A stretch of 64,000 nt of DNA from Neobacillus niacini (GCF_023715415.1 NZ_JAMBOB010000004.1:372001-436000), one strand, 5' to 3'; numbered from the stretch's first letter, positions 52,729 through 62,514 are shown. Made by a program: numbers and translations. Notes: generated by a model from the sequence alone, not told the origin.

Positions 52729-54894
52729 AGGTTGGATATTGATTTTATTTAACTGAAGTAAATTTGTAAGCTGCTTGGCCGGCAATGGTTTGCTGAATAA
52801 AAAGCCCTGGATGTAATGGCAATTTAATGATTTCAATAACTCCCATTGCTCTACCGTCTCTACACCCTCAGCTACAATCTTCAAGTGAAATCCTTTTGCC
52901 AAAAGTATAATCGATTGAACAATGGTTGAATCACCATCATTTAGATGTATCTCTCTGATAAAGGAGCGATCAATTTTTATATAATCGACTGTGAATTTTT
53001 TTAAATAACTAAGCGAGGAATAACCGATTCCAAAATCATCGATGGCGATGGCCAGTCCCAGTTTCCTTAAATGTTTTATCGTAGATAGCCCTAAACCCTC
53101 GTTTTTAATTAACGAATCCTCCGTAATTTCAATTTCAAGTAGTTGGGCCGGGACGGAATATTCGTCTAGACATGCTTTGACCTTTTGGACTAAATCTGCT
53201 TTCATAAGTGTTTTCGCCGAAAGATTGATTGAAATTGGGACAAGTGTACACCCCTCCTCTCTCCATTCTTTCTGCTGTTTACAAACTTCCTGAATGACCC
53301 ACTCACTCAACTCATGTATAAATCCTGTTTCCTCTGCCAAAGGAATAAACTCACAAGGTGGAACCAACCCCAAACGAGTATGATTCCAACGGGATAACGC
53401 TTCTGCACCGACTATTTCTCCCGTTAGCGCATCTACTCGAGGCTGATAGTGAAGAATAAATTCTTTTCGCTGAATCGCTTTTCGTAAATCACTTTCTAAT
53501 GTAAACAACTTATAGGACTCAGCAATTAACGACTTCGTAAAAAGCTGAACATTATTTTTCCCAAGTTCTTTGGCGCGGTATAAGGCAACATCAGCATTCA
53601 TGATAAGCCTTTTTATACTATTTCCATCTTCCGGAAAGATACTAATCCCAATACTCGTGGTCATATGGATTTCATAGCCTTCTATTTGGAATGGCTCTTC
53701 CATTTTGCAAATCAATTCCTCGCCCAATTTAACAGGGTCCTTTTCAAGGATACGATCCTGAATGATAGTAAATTCATCACCGCCCACTCTAAAAACAGTA
53801 TGTTCCCCAGCAATTGCAGAAAGTCTTTTCGCAACCTTGCCGAGAAGTAAGTCCCCAATGTCATGACCCAGGGTATCATTCACAAATTTAAATCGATCCA
53901 TATCTAAGTAAAATAAGGCAAATTTTTCATTAGTGCCCTTCTTAGTCACTATCATTTGTTCTAGCTGTTCATCAAACATTCTCCGATTCGGTAGTTCAGT
54001 TAGATAATCATGATAGGCGAAATAATTGATTCTCTCCTCATTTTTCTTTCTGATACTTATGTCTTGAACAATACCATCTAGCCTAATGAGTTGACCTTCT
54101 GCATTTAGAATCGGGATCGTTTTATTTTCTATCCATTTTACCTGTCCATTTCGATCAATAATTCGGTAGTTATGATTGTACATTTTCCCCCGAAGAAGAT
54201 CCTTCTGTTGATTGCTAAATTTCCCCTTATCCTCTGGATGGATAAGAGCTTTCCACTTTACTTTTCCAGATAAAAAATCCTCTGCAGGATACCCAGAAAT
54301 TTTCTCAATAGCAGGAGAAGCAAATGTCACTTTTTTCGTTTGATAATCCATTGACCATATTCCTATATCGATGTTTGTAGTAATGTTTCTAATTTTTTCT
54401 TCACTTTCTTTTAACCTATTCTCGGTTAAGATACGATCCGAAATATCATGTAATATGCCAATGATTCTGGTGACTTGTCCATTGGGACCTTTTTTCCCCA
54501 CGGCTCTGACGTGCGCCGTAATAATCGACCCATCGAATTTTTGAATTTTATATTCTATATCCATTTCAGTCCCAAGTTTTTTTGTCTGTTGGAATAAATA
54601 ATCAAAGCTTTCCCTATCCTCAGGAAGAATCATCGCAAGTAAATTTTCATATAGCGGTTGAATGTCTCCATCTTTCTCTATTCCCAAAATGCTGTATAAG
54701 GGATCCGAACAATAAATCGTATTATTTTCAACATCATAATCCCAGCTTCCAAGCTTTGCGATTTCTTGAGCAAGGTTTAAACTGTTAGTTATTTTTACTA
54801 AATCCACTTCGCTTTGATCCTGAATCGGTCGATTTTTTGCAAAGTAGTCTATTTTATCAACTTTTGATTTAGGTTTTTGTGGGTGTATACTCAA
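52726..54894 (-). CDS. PAS-PAS-GGDEF-EAL cyclic-di-GMP protein 2
   Basis: The 722-aa protein has two PAS/PAC domains (about residues 35-155 and 165-285), GGDEF (RVGGDEF, near 375) and EAL (GAEALSRWNH; DDFGIGYSSLSYL). Unlike the protein encoded at 731-2824, the I-site RxxD before GGDEF is replaced (AGEH), so product inhibition is not expected. No TM segments. It is cytoplasmic and monocistronic. A GAGGAGG-type RBS lies before ATG 54894. The upstream gap 54895-55088 has no clear feature. Confidence 0.9.
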   Translation of the reverse strand: MSIHPQKPKSKVDKIDYFAKNRPIQDQSEVDLVKITNSLNLAQEIAKLGSWDYDVENNTIYCSDPLYSILGIEKDGDIQPLYENLLAMILPEDRESFDYLFQQTKKLGTEMDIEYKIQKFDGSIITAHVRAVGKKGPNGQVTRIIGILHDISDRILTENRLKESEEKIRNITTNIDIGIWSMDYQTKKVTFASPAIEKISGYPAEDFLSGKVKWKALIHPEDKGKFSNQQKDLLRGKMYNHNYRIIDRNGQVKWIENKTIPILNAEGQLIRLDGIVQDISIRKKNEERINYFAYHDYLTELPNRRMFDEQLEQMIVTKKGTNEKFALFYLDMDRFKFVNDTLGHDIGDLLLGKVAKRLSAIAGEHTVFRVGGDEFTIIQDRILEKDPVKLGEELICKMEEPFQIEGYEIHMTTSIGISIFPEDGNSIKRLIMNADVALYRAKELGKNNVQLFTKSLIAESYKLFTLESDLRKAIQRKEFILHYQPRVDALTGEIVGAEALSRWNHTRLGLVPPCEFIPLAEETGFIHELSEWVIQEVCKQQKEWREEGCTLVPISINLSAKTLMKADLVQKVKACLDEYSVPAQLLEIEITEDSLIKNEGLGLSTIKHLRKLGLAIAIDDFGIGYSSLSYLKKFTVDYIKIDRSFIREIHLNDGDSTIVQSIILLAKGFHLKIVAEGVETVEQWELLKSLNCHYIQGFLFSKPLPAKQLTNLLQLNKINIQP

Positions 54895-55087
54895 ACTCTG
54901 TATCCTCCTCTAAACCGTTTACTCCTCACAGCATGGGTTATTGGTTTAATTAAGCGGGTTTTTTTTATTTTCATTATGTAGGATTGGAAGCAATATTATT
55001 ATCCCCTTAGTTTCCCTATTTTTTTTAAAAATATAGGGAAGGTATTCCTACTAGTAAGAGAAATCATTGTAAGGCCACTAATTCTAA

Positions 55088-55131
55088 ACAAAAAAAAGAC
55101 AATTCTAGGGGGACCGAATCGTCTTTTTTGC
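55088..55131. terminator. terminator of doxX copy 3
   Basis: AAAAAAGACAATTC ... GAATCGTCTTTTTTG, matching the hairpins of the other doxX copies. Confidence 0.8.
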
Positions 55132-55139
55132 TGCTTACT

Positions 55140-55643
55140 TTATGCTGATGCTTTTGCTTTGTCTTTTCCAATTGTTTTGTTGATGAATGGAACTACCCAG
55201 TAGTCTAAACCAAATTTACCTGCGTTGAAACCTGCTGTTAAGATGATGAAGCCTAAGAAGATGTCTGTTGGGTTATGAGATACTGTTCCAGCTAAGAAGA
55301 AGCTGAAGTTCATCACTAATCCGAAGAACATCGCCGCTGTTGTTAAACATCCTAGTAGTAGTCCAAGTCCGATTAATGTTTCGCCCCAAGGAACGATAAA
55401 GTTGAAAACATCGATGTTCGGTAATGCAAAGCTTTCTAAGAAGTTGACATACCAGCTGTAAACCATGTTGCCATCTGGGCCTTTCACTGGATTTGCAATT
55501 GCTCCTTTTAAGAAGCCAGAAGCATCGAAGCCACCTGTAATTTTATGAAAACCAGCTGTGAACCATGAGTAGCCTAGGTATAAACGAAAAATAGTTAAGA
55601 TAGCTGCTGAGATTTTATTTTCTCTTAGAAAATGGTTAAACAT
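55140..55643 (-). CDS. DoxX family membrane protein, copy 3
   Basis: The 167-aa protein is nearly identical to copies 1 and 2, but lies about 29 kb away. It carries residues of copy 2 in the middle (NPVKGPDG, ESFALPNIDVFNF, GLGLLLG) and of copy 1 at the ends (SGFLKG, KTIGK, KASA), a mosaic suggesting gene conversion or an ancestral state. The same AAGTCATTCCTTCTTTCA leader block precedes it. Its promoter region alone has a clear Rex-type box. Confidence 0.85.
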   Translation of the reverse strand: MFNHFLRENKISAAILTIFRLYLGYSWFTAGFHKITGGFDASGFLKGAIANPVKGPDGNMVYSWYVNFLESFALPNIDVFNFIVPWGETLIGLGLLLGCLTTAAMFFGLVMNFSFFLAGTVSHNPTDIFLGFIILTAGFNAGKFGLDYWVVPFINKTIGKDKAKASA

Positions 55644-55719
55644 AAGTCATTCCTTCTTTCAATAATTGTTTGTTCCTTATACTCACACTATACTCGTTAT
55701 TACCGTTTAAAACATGGTT

Positions 55720-55737
55720 ATGTGAATAATTTCACAA
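55720..55737. promoter_or_regulatory. Rex-type redox box upstream of doxX copy 3
   Basis: Reading the minus strand, TTGTGAAATTATTCACAT matches the Rex consensus TTGTGAA-N4-TTCACAA with one terminal mismatch. Rex binds it when NADH is low and releases when NADH rises. It lies about 77-94 bp upstream of the doxX start. Confidence 0.6.
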
Positions 55738-55844
55738 TATGTTCAAAATGCTTTGACGGAATGTTGAACACTCTGGTTTGGCAAAGCAAAAAAGACACTT
55801 CGAAGAACCGAATTGTCTTTCTTGTTAAACCATTTATGGTGCTA

Positions 55845-56798
55845 TCAGGATATTTCAGATAAAATGTCTTCTAACGTAGGTATTGCCGAAATTGCTCCAA
55901 CCTTGGTACACACCAAGGCACCTACTTTATTACTAAAAAATATAATTTCTTTAAGTTTTTCAAAGTCTGCAATCTCAGGTTTAGCTTTTGCGAATTGGTA
56001 TAGTGTTGCACCAACGAATGCGTCACCTGCACCTGTGGAGTCAATCGATTTTATTTTTACACTTGGAACAATTTCGCTATTTTGCCCATTGGACAGATAC
56101 GTTCCCTCACTGCCTAATGTTACAGCGACTATTTTTGCTCCTAATTCATGAAGATAATTTGTTCCCTCAGCCATTGTTTTGATTCCCGAAATGAGTTTTA
56201 GCTCCTCGTCACTCACTTTTACAAAATCAGCTAAGGCGATTCCTTCCTTTGCCAACTCAATAAATTCAGGAATTCTGTTTTTCCATAAATCTTTTCGATA
56301 ATTAGGATCAAATGAAATAAATTTCCCTTGTTCTTTCGCATTACGCATTACAGAAAAATAAGTGGATTGAAAGGGATCGCTTAACAAAGCAGTCGCAGAG
56401 CCAAAATGATGAATGGCCGCCTCATTTAACTTAACACGATCAATTTCTTCCTCCACTAAAAAGGCATCCGCCCCGCGATTAAATACGAAATCTCGCTCGC
56501 CATTTGCCTGTAAGGATACAAAGGCCAAGGTGGTTGGATGGAAATCATCGAACACGACCATTGATGTATCTACTTGGACGTCATCAAGTGTCTTTTTTAG
56601 ATATTGTCCAAATGGGTCATTCCCAACTTTTCCGCTAAAAAGAGCAGTACCTCCTAATTTCGCAATCGTTGCACAGACATTAGCAGGCGCTCCCCCAGCT
56701 TGTTTTTGGAAATTTTGTCCCTCTAGTAAGTTAATATCCACATCGGTACAGAAAAAATCGATTAATAATTCACCCATGCATATAATTGATGAACTCAA
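55845..56798 (-). CDS. scrK: PfkB-family fructokinase
   Basis: This protein of about 317 aa has the PfkB signatures [16 protein letters not shown] (near residue 35) and [16 protein letters not shown] (near 255, catalytic Asp in GAGD). It phosphorylates fructose released by the GH32 enzyme encoded just upstream. The open frame reaches 56837; TTG 56798, about 9 nt after AAGGGATGG, gives [16 protein letters not shown], the usual family start. Confidence 0.88.
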   Translation of the reverse strand: MSSSIICMGELLIDFFCTDVDINLLEGQNFQKQAGGAPANVCATIAKLGGTALFSGKVGNDPFGQYLKKTLDDVQVDTSMVVFDDFHPTTLAFVSLQANGERDFVFNRGADAFLVEEEIDRVKLNEAAIHHFGSATALLSDPFQSTYFSVMRNAKEQGKFISFDPNYRKDLWKNRIPEFIELAKEGIALADFVKVSDEELKLISGIKTMAEGTNYLHELGAKIVAVTLGSEGTYLSNGQNSEIVPSVKIKSIDSTGAGDAFVGATLYQFAKAKPEIADFEKLKEIIFFSNKVGALVCTKVGAISAIPTLEDILSEIS

Positions 56799-56819
56799 AC
56801 CAAACACCATCCCTTTATA

Positions 56820-56856
56820 AAATAAAGCTCTAACCAATTAGACGATTAGAGCTTCC
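56820..56856 (-). terminator. hairpin between the GH32 and fructokinase genes
   Basis: On the minus strand AAGCTCTAA and TTAGAGCTT arms followed by TATTTTAT; likely a partial terminator within the operon. Confidence 0.6.
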
Positions 56857-56865
56857 ACACGTAAC

Positions 56866-58335
56866 TTACTTGCTCCAAATGGAATCAAGTTCTGTTACGT
56901 TTAATTCCAACACATTTGTAGTTCCTTCATTTGAAAATAAACGGAGTTCTTGCCCTGATTCTGACGGAAACAATAAGCTTGTAATGGCAGCCTCACCATT
57001 GTTTGCAAACACCTCAATGGAGGAGGCATCTAAAAACAATTGAAGTTTCACCCTTTGATGATCCAGCTTTAATGGGGCTTCCTGTATAGCTTGGAAAGAC
57101 GTCGAAAAGCTATGATCTCCAGTACGTGTGCGGTCAACAAATAACTTTTCCTCTGTAGCATCATAACCAATTATGGTTTTTTCCTCCACAGAATGCTGGA
57201 TGCTAAATCCAAATTGGCTTGAACTTTCTTTTTCGAATTCGATCGTTATTTCCATTAAAGAATGAGGTAACGGAATGGATACTGCGTTCCCTGATTCAAC
57301 TGACATTTTTGGATAAGATTCCGTTTCTTTTCTAATTCTATTAACTTCAGCAACGGGTTTTTGGAATAAGCGGATGCCAGCCTTAGTTGTAGCTAGGGAT
57401 AATTCTCTTGGTAATGTCATGGCGCTTCGCCACCCTTGCGTTGGAACTTGATTGGCATAGCGCCAATTACTCATCCAGCCGAGATAAATACGTCTTCCAT
57501 CTTGGATATCGGACCAGCTTACACCGGCATAATTATCACGGCCGTGATCTAACCAAAGTATCGTCGAATCGTCATGGTCATTCACAAACGTCGTCCCATC
57601 AAACTGACCGATAAAATATTGTGTTCTGGACCCTTCTGCTGATTGACCGTTATCACCGATACTTACAATCATTACCCACTTTTCTTGTCCGCCATCTACT
57701 GGTAGTTTGAATAAGTCAGGGCATTCCCACACACCATCATGCGATCCGGCGGTCTGACCGAACTCACTAGCAAATTCCCATTCTTTTAAGTTACTAGAAG
57801 TGTAAATCGTAATCGATTGACCAGTTGCTAATACCATCACCCATTTATTGGTTTCCTCATTCCAAAACACTTTAGGATCCCGGTAATCTGTTATCGATAC
57901 ATCTGAAAGAACAGGGTTACCTTCATATTTTACCCACGTTCTGCCGTTATCCTTACTATACGCTAGGCTTTGCTGCTGAAGAGGTCGGTCAGAATCTGGA
58001 TACGTGCCAGCACTTGTATAAATCGCAACCAATCCTGGTTGATTTTTTTCAAAAAATCCTGTTGTGTTGTTCCAATCAACGACCGCACTTCCTGAAAAAA
58101 TGGCTCCCAGCTCATCCGGATATAAGGCAATCGGCAAATGCTCCCAATGAATCAAGTCTTTACTAACGGCATGTCCCCAGTGCATCGGGCCCCACGTCGT
58201 ACCAGAGGGATGGTATTGATAAAACAAATGATATTCATTGTTAAAATAGACCATTCCATTCGGATCATTCATCCACTTTTCCTCTGGTGAAAAATGAAAT
58301 TGTGGCCGGTGCAGCTCTTTATATAGTTGTGTCAT
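56866..58335 (-). CDS. GH32 sucrose/fructan hydrolase, intracellular
   Basis: This protein of about 489 aa has the three GH32 catalytic motifs: WMNDPNG (nucleophile Asp, near residue 22), RDPK (transition-state Asp, near 150) and ECPD (acid/base Glu, near 205), plus a C-terminal beta-sandwich (about 350-489) ending near FLDASSIEVFANNG. No signal peptide. It cleaves sucrose, sucrose phosphate or short fructans inside the cell. The absence of a PTS and presence of an ABC importer suggest unphosphorylated sugars. ATG 58335 follows AAGGGAGCG. Confidence 0.92.
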   Translation of the reverse strand: MTQLYKELHRPQFHFSPEEKWMNDPNGMVYFNNEYHLFYQYHPSGTTWGPMHWGHAVSKDLIHWEHLPIALYPDELGAIFSGSAVVDWNNTTGFFEKNQPGLVAIYTSAGTYPDSDRPLQQQSLAYSKDNGRTWVKYEGNPVLSDVSITDYRDPKVFWNEETNKWVMVLATGQSITIYTSSNLKEWEFASEFGQTAGSHDGVWECPDLFKLPVDGGQEKWVMIVSIGDNGQSAEGSRTQYFIGQFDGTTFVNDHDDSTILWLDHGRDNYAGVSWSDIQDGRRIYLGWMSNWRYANQVPTQGWRSAMTLPRELSLATTKAGIRLFQKPVAEVNRIRKETESYPKMSVESGNAVSIPLPHSLMEITIEFEKESSSQFGFSIQHSVEEKTIIGYDATEEKLFVDRTRTGDHSFSTSFQAIQEAPLKLDHQRVKLQLFLDASSIEVFANNGEAAITSLLFPSESGQELRLFSNEGTTNVLELNVTELDSIWSK

Positions 58336-58356
58336 TGTTTTCGCTCCCTTATTTAA

Positions 58357-58402
58357 GTAAAAAGACTGCAGCAATGTCCAAGCACTGCACAGCCTTTTCG
58401 TT
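58357..58402 (-). terminator. attenuating hairpin between the binding-protein and GH32 genes
   Basis: On the minus strand AAAAGGCTGTGCAG pairs with CTGCAGTCTTTTT (with bulges), ending in a T-run. It would favour expression of the binding protein over the enzyme. Confidence 0.6.
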
Positions 58403-58403
58403 T

Positions 58404-60026
58404 TTATTCTTGATTTCGGTCATAGCCCTTCTGTTTAATGTCTAACCACTCTTGCAATCCAAGTCGGTCTAATTCTGCTAGATACTCAGTCCATTCTTTT
58501 TCAACGCCGCCGTTGGCAATCCATTCCGCACGCTTTCGCTTAATATAAGCAAACAAATCTGTTTCAATCACGGAAATACGATCAAGGTCCTCAAGTGAGA
58601 AGAAGACACGCGGGTAAATATTATCTGCTTCCATGTAAGGAACCATTACTTCTTTCATTAAGTTCAGTCTCCAAGCAGCATCATCTGGTTTTGTCGTCAC
58701 CGTACCGTAGTAGCTGTCTAAGATCGCTAATGGCCCAGCGACAGATGTTTTTTCTCTTAATTCAACTGGTGCTGTTCCTTCTAAAGGAAGGTGTTTTAAC
58801 ATTTTTGTTGCCTCATCCATTCCAAAAATGTTTTGTTGCTTTTCGTCCCCATACGTACCCCAATTATTCTGTACGGATTGAGACGGATCATAAAGCTGGT
58901 CAATCCACTTCGCTGTTAATTCAAGGTTTTTATTTGCTGATGTTACCACTAAGCGTGAACGGTCAAAGCCCATTCCATTTGTTCTCGCAACATTTTGATG
59001 TCCTTCTGGACCTTTTAATGGAGCTAACAGATCGTAATCATCGCCCATCCCCGTGATATTTCCTTTATCCCATGTGAAGTACAAACCATATTTTTTGTCT
59101 CGGCCTTTTGCTAGATATGTGTTCCAATCATGTTCAAAGGCTTCGATATCGATTAATCCTTCATTATATAAATCATTCAACCAGCTAATCGCCTTTTTAT
59201 AACTTTCATCAGCTGCTGTAAGTTTTACTTCTCCATCATTCGTGACAACGGTGAAATCCCAGTTATCGCCTAGACCAAATGCACCGAATAAGGAATGTGG
59301 ATCCTGCCCGCCATCATTAATAATGAATGACATTGGAATCTCATCCGCTTCACCGTTTCCATTTGGATCCTGGGTTTTAAACGCCAGTAATACTTGCTTT
59401 AACTCTTCTGTTGTTTTCGGAACTTCTAATCCTAATTTATTTAACCATTCCATATTAATCCAAGGAAACGCATCAAGAGAGTGAATACTTTCTTTTCCTT
59501 CACCTAACTCCTCAATCCATGGGAACGCATAGATATGACCATCAGGAGCCGTCATCATTGCTTTGTACTGTGGTGCTTTTTCAAGAACAGCTTGTAAGTT
59601 CGGCATATACTGAATTAAATCCTCAACCGGTACAATCACTCCATCCTTCGCATGCTTTAATAGTTCATAATCGCTGAAACCGGCATTAAAGATAGCGTCT
59701 GGAAGCTCTCCACTAGCAATGGCTAGATTTCTTTTTTCATTAAAAATATCCGTTGTATAGTTTCTCCAATCAATTTTTACACCCGTTTGATCTTCTAAGC
59801 GTTGAAAAATTAACTTCTCGTTTGGATTTTCAGGAGCTAATGGAGAACTGGATGTCATAATCTTTAGTGTTTTTTCCTCTTTCAATGGGAAGGTTACTTC
59901 CTTTAGCCCATAATCCTTAGAAGAAAAACTTTCGCTGCCGCCGCTTTTGCTGCTGCAGCCTGTAAGAAGTAACGAACCTGAAAGTAATAGAGCTGAAGCC
60001 GTTGTAAACATTCTTTTTTTCATCAT
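58404..60026 (-). CDS. ABC sugar-binding lipoprotein (LplA/YtcQ type)
   Basis: The 540-aa protein has a lipoprotein signal (MMKKRMFTTASALLLSGSLL, then LTGC lipobox) and a long family-1 binding domain (MTSSSPLAPENPNEKLIFQR onward) typical of LplA/YtcQ partners of two-permease importers for oligosaccharides. It is anchored outside the membrane and probably binds sucrose or fructo-oligosaccharides, from the GH32 and fructokinase genes behind it. Confidence 0.88.
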   Translation of the reverse strand: MMKKRMFTTASALLLSGSLLLTGCSSKSGGSESFSSKDYGLKEVTFPLKEEKTLKIMTSSSPLAPENPNEKLIFQRLEDQTGVKIDWRNYTTDIFNEKRNLAIASGELPDAIFNAGFSDYELLKHAKDGVIVPVEDLIQYMPNLQAVLEKAPQYKAMMTAPDGHIYAFPWIEELGEGKESIHSLDAFPWINMEWLNKLGLEVPKTTEELKQVLLAFKTQDPNGNGEADEIPMSFIINDGGQDPHSLFGAFGLGDNWDFTVVTNDGEVKLTAADESYKKAISWLNDLYNEGLIDIEAFEHDWNTYLAKGRDKKYGLYFTWDKGNITGMGDDYDLLAPLKGPEGHQNVARTNGMGFDRSRLVVTSANKNLELTAKWIDQLYDPSQSVQNNWGTYGDEKQQNIFGMDEATKMLKHLPLEGTAPVELREKTSVAGPLAILDSYYGTVTTKPDDAAWRLNLMKEVMVPYMEADNIYPRVFFSLEDLDRISVIETDLFAYIKRKRAEWIANGGVEKEWTEYLAELDRLGLQEWLDIKQKGYDRNQE

Positions 60027-60045
60027 AAACCCTCACTTTTTTGTA

Positions 60046-60933
60046 TTATTTTAGAGAACCAACCATTACTCCCTTTTCAAAATACTTTTGGAAGAATGGG
60101 TACATAATCAATAACGGTAAACTTGCAATGACGATTGATGAATAGCGGATCATCTCCGAAATTCTCATCAACTCGTTCCTTGCCTCTACATCCGCAACCA
60201 TTCCAGGCTGTACTTCGTTTTGAATTAAAATCGAACGCAATACTAATTGCAGCGGATGTAATTGACGATCATCCAGATAAATCATCGCATCGAAGTAGGC
60301 GTTCCATTGTCCAATGAAGGCATAGAGTGCTAGAACAAAGATAATCGGTTTTGATAGCGGTAAAATAATACGAAAGAATATTTTCAAATCGGAAGCGCCA
60401 TCAATTCTCGCAGCCTCCTTCAGCTCATTTGGAACCGCTTTAAAGTAAGTTCTGGCGAGAATAATAAACCAGACATTCACTGCCCCAGGTAGAATAATCG
60501 CCCAAATCGTATTCAGCATTCCTAAATCACGGATAACAAAATATGTTGGGATTAAACCTCCTCCAAAAAACATGGTAAATAAGAAGAAAATCATAAATGC
60601 CTTTTTACCAACTAACCCTTCTACCGATAACGCATATCCGGCAAAGAGACAAACAACTACGGTCACAATTGTAAAGCCAGTTGAATACAGGAGTGAATTG
60701 AAAAATCCTCTCACAATGGTGTCATCCGTAAAGAGTCGCTTATACCCTTCTAATGACCAATCAGAAGCATTTAAGGAAAGTCCTTTTCGAATGATGGCAT
60801 TCGGTTCTAAGAAGGATGACAGAAATACATACAATAAAGGTCCTACTATGACAAGGATGATAATCGTTAGTAGAATATTATTGGTAAGAAGCAGCATTCG
60901 GTCGCCCTTTGAATGTTTGATTTGATTGTTCAT
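60046..60933 (-). CDS. ABC sugar permease, LplC/YtcP type
   Basis: The 295-aa protein has six TM spans and the coupling loop ELKEAARIDGASDLKIFFRI (EAA-x3-G), near residue 180. It pairs with the LplB-type permease encoded 15 bp upstream. An ATPase (MsmX-like) is not encoded here, as is usual for this family. Confidence 0.9.
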   Translation of the reverse strand: MNNQIKHSKGDRMLLLTNNILLTIIILVIVGPLLYVFLSSFLEPNAIIRKGLSLNASDWSLEGYKRLFTDDTIVRGFFNSLLYSTGFTIVTVVVCLFAGYALSVEGLVGKKAFMIFFLFTMFFGGGLIPTYFVIRDLGMLNTIWAIILPGAVNVWFIILARTYFKAVPNELKEAARIDGASDLKIFFRIILPLSKPIIFVLALYAFIGQWNAYFDAMIYLDDRQLHPLQLVLRSILIQNEVQPGMVADVEARNELMRISEMIRYSSIVIASLPLLIMYPFFQKYFEKGVMVGSLK

Positions 60934-60948
60934 ACTGTTCCTCCTTCC

Positions 60949-61917
60949 TTAAACGAGTCCTTCGCCTTCGTTTAGTTTCTTAACCACTTGATTGACAACT
61001 CCAAGTAAAATCACATTCACAACGGCATTAAATAAACCAACGGCGGTCGCAAACGAATAATCACCTGCTAGCAACCCACGTTTATATACATAAGTGGCGA
61101 TAATTTCTGATGATGGTGAATTCATTGATGTTTGCATTAAATACGCCTTTTCAAAACCAATTCCCATGATTCCTCCAGCCGCTAGGATAAACAAGACAGC
61201 CATCACTGGTTTCAGTGTTGGAAGGTCGATATGCCAGATTCGTTGGAGGAGTGAAGCACCGTCAAGGGTTGCGGCCTCATGAAGCTGTGGGTCAACGTTT
61301 GCAAGTGCAGCAACATAAACAATCGATGCCCAGCCTGCGCCTTGCCACACACCCGACCAAATGTATATCGATCTAAAATAATCAGGGTCAGACATAAATG
61401 ATATCGGCTTATCTAAAAAGGTTGATAACAGTGCATTAACGGGTCCAACTGGTGATAGGAAAAGAAAGACCATCCCCGAAACGACGACCACAGATATAAA
61501 ATGCGGTGCATATAGGGCTAGCTGGACATTCTTTTTCACACTCGATTTACGCAGCTGGTTCAACATCAAGGCCAGAATTATGGGAATCGGAAAACCAATT
61601 AGTAGTTCAAATGAACTTAATTTAATCGTGTTCATCAAGATTTCCATGAAATTTGGAGATGTTAGGAAACTTGTAAAATGTTTTAAACCTACCCACTCAC
61701 TTCCCGCAATCCCCCTAATGGGACTAAAATCTTTAAAGGCTATCGTAGCCCCGTATATTGGGATGTACTTAAAAATAATGGTTAGAATAACGGCAGGAGC
61801 AATAAGCAAATATAGAATATAGTTCTTTTTGATGTAAGTAAGGTTCTTGCTTAGTTTTGTTGTTGTTGCTGGTTTACTAACTGGTATGGCATGCTCTCTT
61901 TTTACTATTTCTTCCAC
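60949..61917 (-). CDS. ABC sugar permease, LplB type
   Basis: The 322-aa protein has six TM spans and the coupling loop QLHEAATLDGASLLQRIWHI (near residue 230). It is the first gene of the importer-GH32-fructokinase operon. RBS GGAGGG precedes ATG. Two cre-like boxes lie upstream. Confidence 0.9.
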   Translation of the reverse strand: MEEIVKREHAIPVSKPATTTKLSKNLTYIKKNYILYLLIAPAVILTIIFKYIPIYGATIAFKDFSPIRGIAGSEWVGLKHFTSFLTSPNFMEILMNTIKLSSFELLIGFPIPIILALMLNQLRKSSVKKNVQLALYAPHFISVVVVSGMVFLFLSPVGPVNALLSTFLDKPISFMSDPDYFRSIYIWSGVWQGAGWASIVYVAALANVDPQLHEAATLDGASLLQRIWHIDLPTLKPVMAVLFILAAGGIMGIGFEKAYLMQTSMNSPSSEIIATYVYKRGLLAGDYSFATAVGLFNAVVNVILLGVVNQVVKKLNEGEGLV

Positions 61918-61947
61918 TCTCTTACCCTCCTATCAACTTAGTTCAGC

Positions 61948-61961
61948 TGAAAGCACTTTCA
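61948..61961. promoter_or_regulatory. cre-like box 1 of the fructan operon
   Basis: TGAAAGCACTTTCA is a perfect 14-bp palindrome, one base off the cre consensus (CG to CA at the centre), 31-44 bp upstream of the LplB-type permease start. Confidence 0.55.
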
Positions 61962-62040
61962 ACTTGGGTTAAATATAACAAAACGATGAAAAATAAGAGT
62001 TTAATATTTTTGGTTAGAGTAGTTTAAAATTTTCGGAAGT

Positions 62041-62056
62041 TTGACATCGCTTTCAC
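62041..62056. promoter_or_regulatory. cre-like box 2 of the fructan operon
   Basis: On the minus strand GTGAAAGCGATGTCAA keeps TGAAAGCG and CA of the cre consensus, with two mismatches between. With box 1 it suggests CcpA repression. Confidence 0.4.
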
Positions 62057-62089
62057 TCTTCTTTTTCGATATGATGGGAAGGAGAAAGG

Positions 62090-62458
62090 ATGTGGGATAT
62101 GCCATACAAGGTTCGAAGTGAATCATTAATATTGAAGATTTTACGAATTTTGAACAAACGAATGAAATTAACCGGGGATGAGCATTGGTATTATTTAAAC
62201 CAAGAAAAAGGGTTTCAAGGGGAAGTCCAGTTTGATAAATTGACAGAGAAACTTAAACGTAGCTGTCATATATTGAATGATTTACAGCTTGAGAGCAGCA
62301 AGTCTAGCTTTCAACTGGATTCATCCCTTATTTTTCAAGAGACCTATTCCCTTTTTGAGTTCATTGGCTTCAACCAAGATTTGTCCTCAATACCCCTAAT
62401 TGAGGACGAATCCTTATTGCGCCCTTACCAGTTTTGTCCTCTAGCACGCGTACACTAG
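62090..62458 (+). pseudogene. truncated NERD-domain protein gene
   Basis: The 122-aa frame starts with a basic N-terminus, then EKGFQGEVQFDKLTEKL, ILNDLQLESSKSSFQLDSSL and YSLFE, which matches the first half of NERD (nuclease-related) domains: G-x-x-G-E, L-N-D-L, Q-I/L-D. The catalytic E-V-K-N continuation after SLFE is missing; from about residue 95 the frame runs into a copy of the TTGAGGACAAATC hairpin repeat and stops. It looks like a NERD gene cut by this repeat. RBS AAGGAG precedes ATG 62090. Confidence 0.65.
62376..62443. repeat. copy of the TTGAGGACAAATC hairpin repeat in the NERD fragment
   Basis: GATTTGTCCTCAA is followed by TACCCCTAA and then TTGAGGACGAATCCTT ... TTTTGTCCTCTA: the end of one unit and most of another, in the same register as the array at 25642-25853. 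Confidence 0.7.
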
Positions 62459-62482
62459 GAGTTCAAGTTCACATAAATAGCA

Positions 62483-62514
62483 AAATCCCCTAGTTCCTAA
62501 AACTAGAGGATTAC
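62483..62514 (-). terminator. terminator of the second sugar-binding protein gene
   Basis: On the minus strand AATCCTCTAGTT / AACTAGGGGATT stem followed by TTG; overlaps the stop codon. Confidence 0.75.

Noticed and set aside
61948..62056. Divergent promoter with TTGACA at 62041 for the NERD fragment
   Set aside because: No -10 element at 16-18 bp spacing; the nearest TATGAT is 23 bp away.
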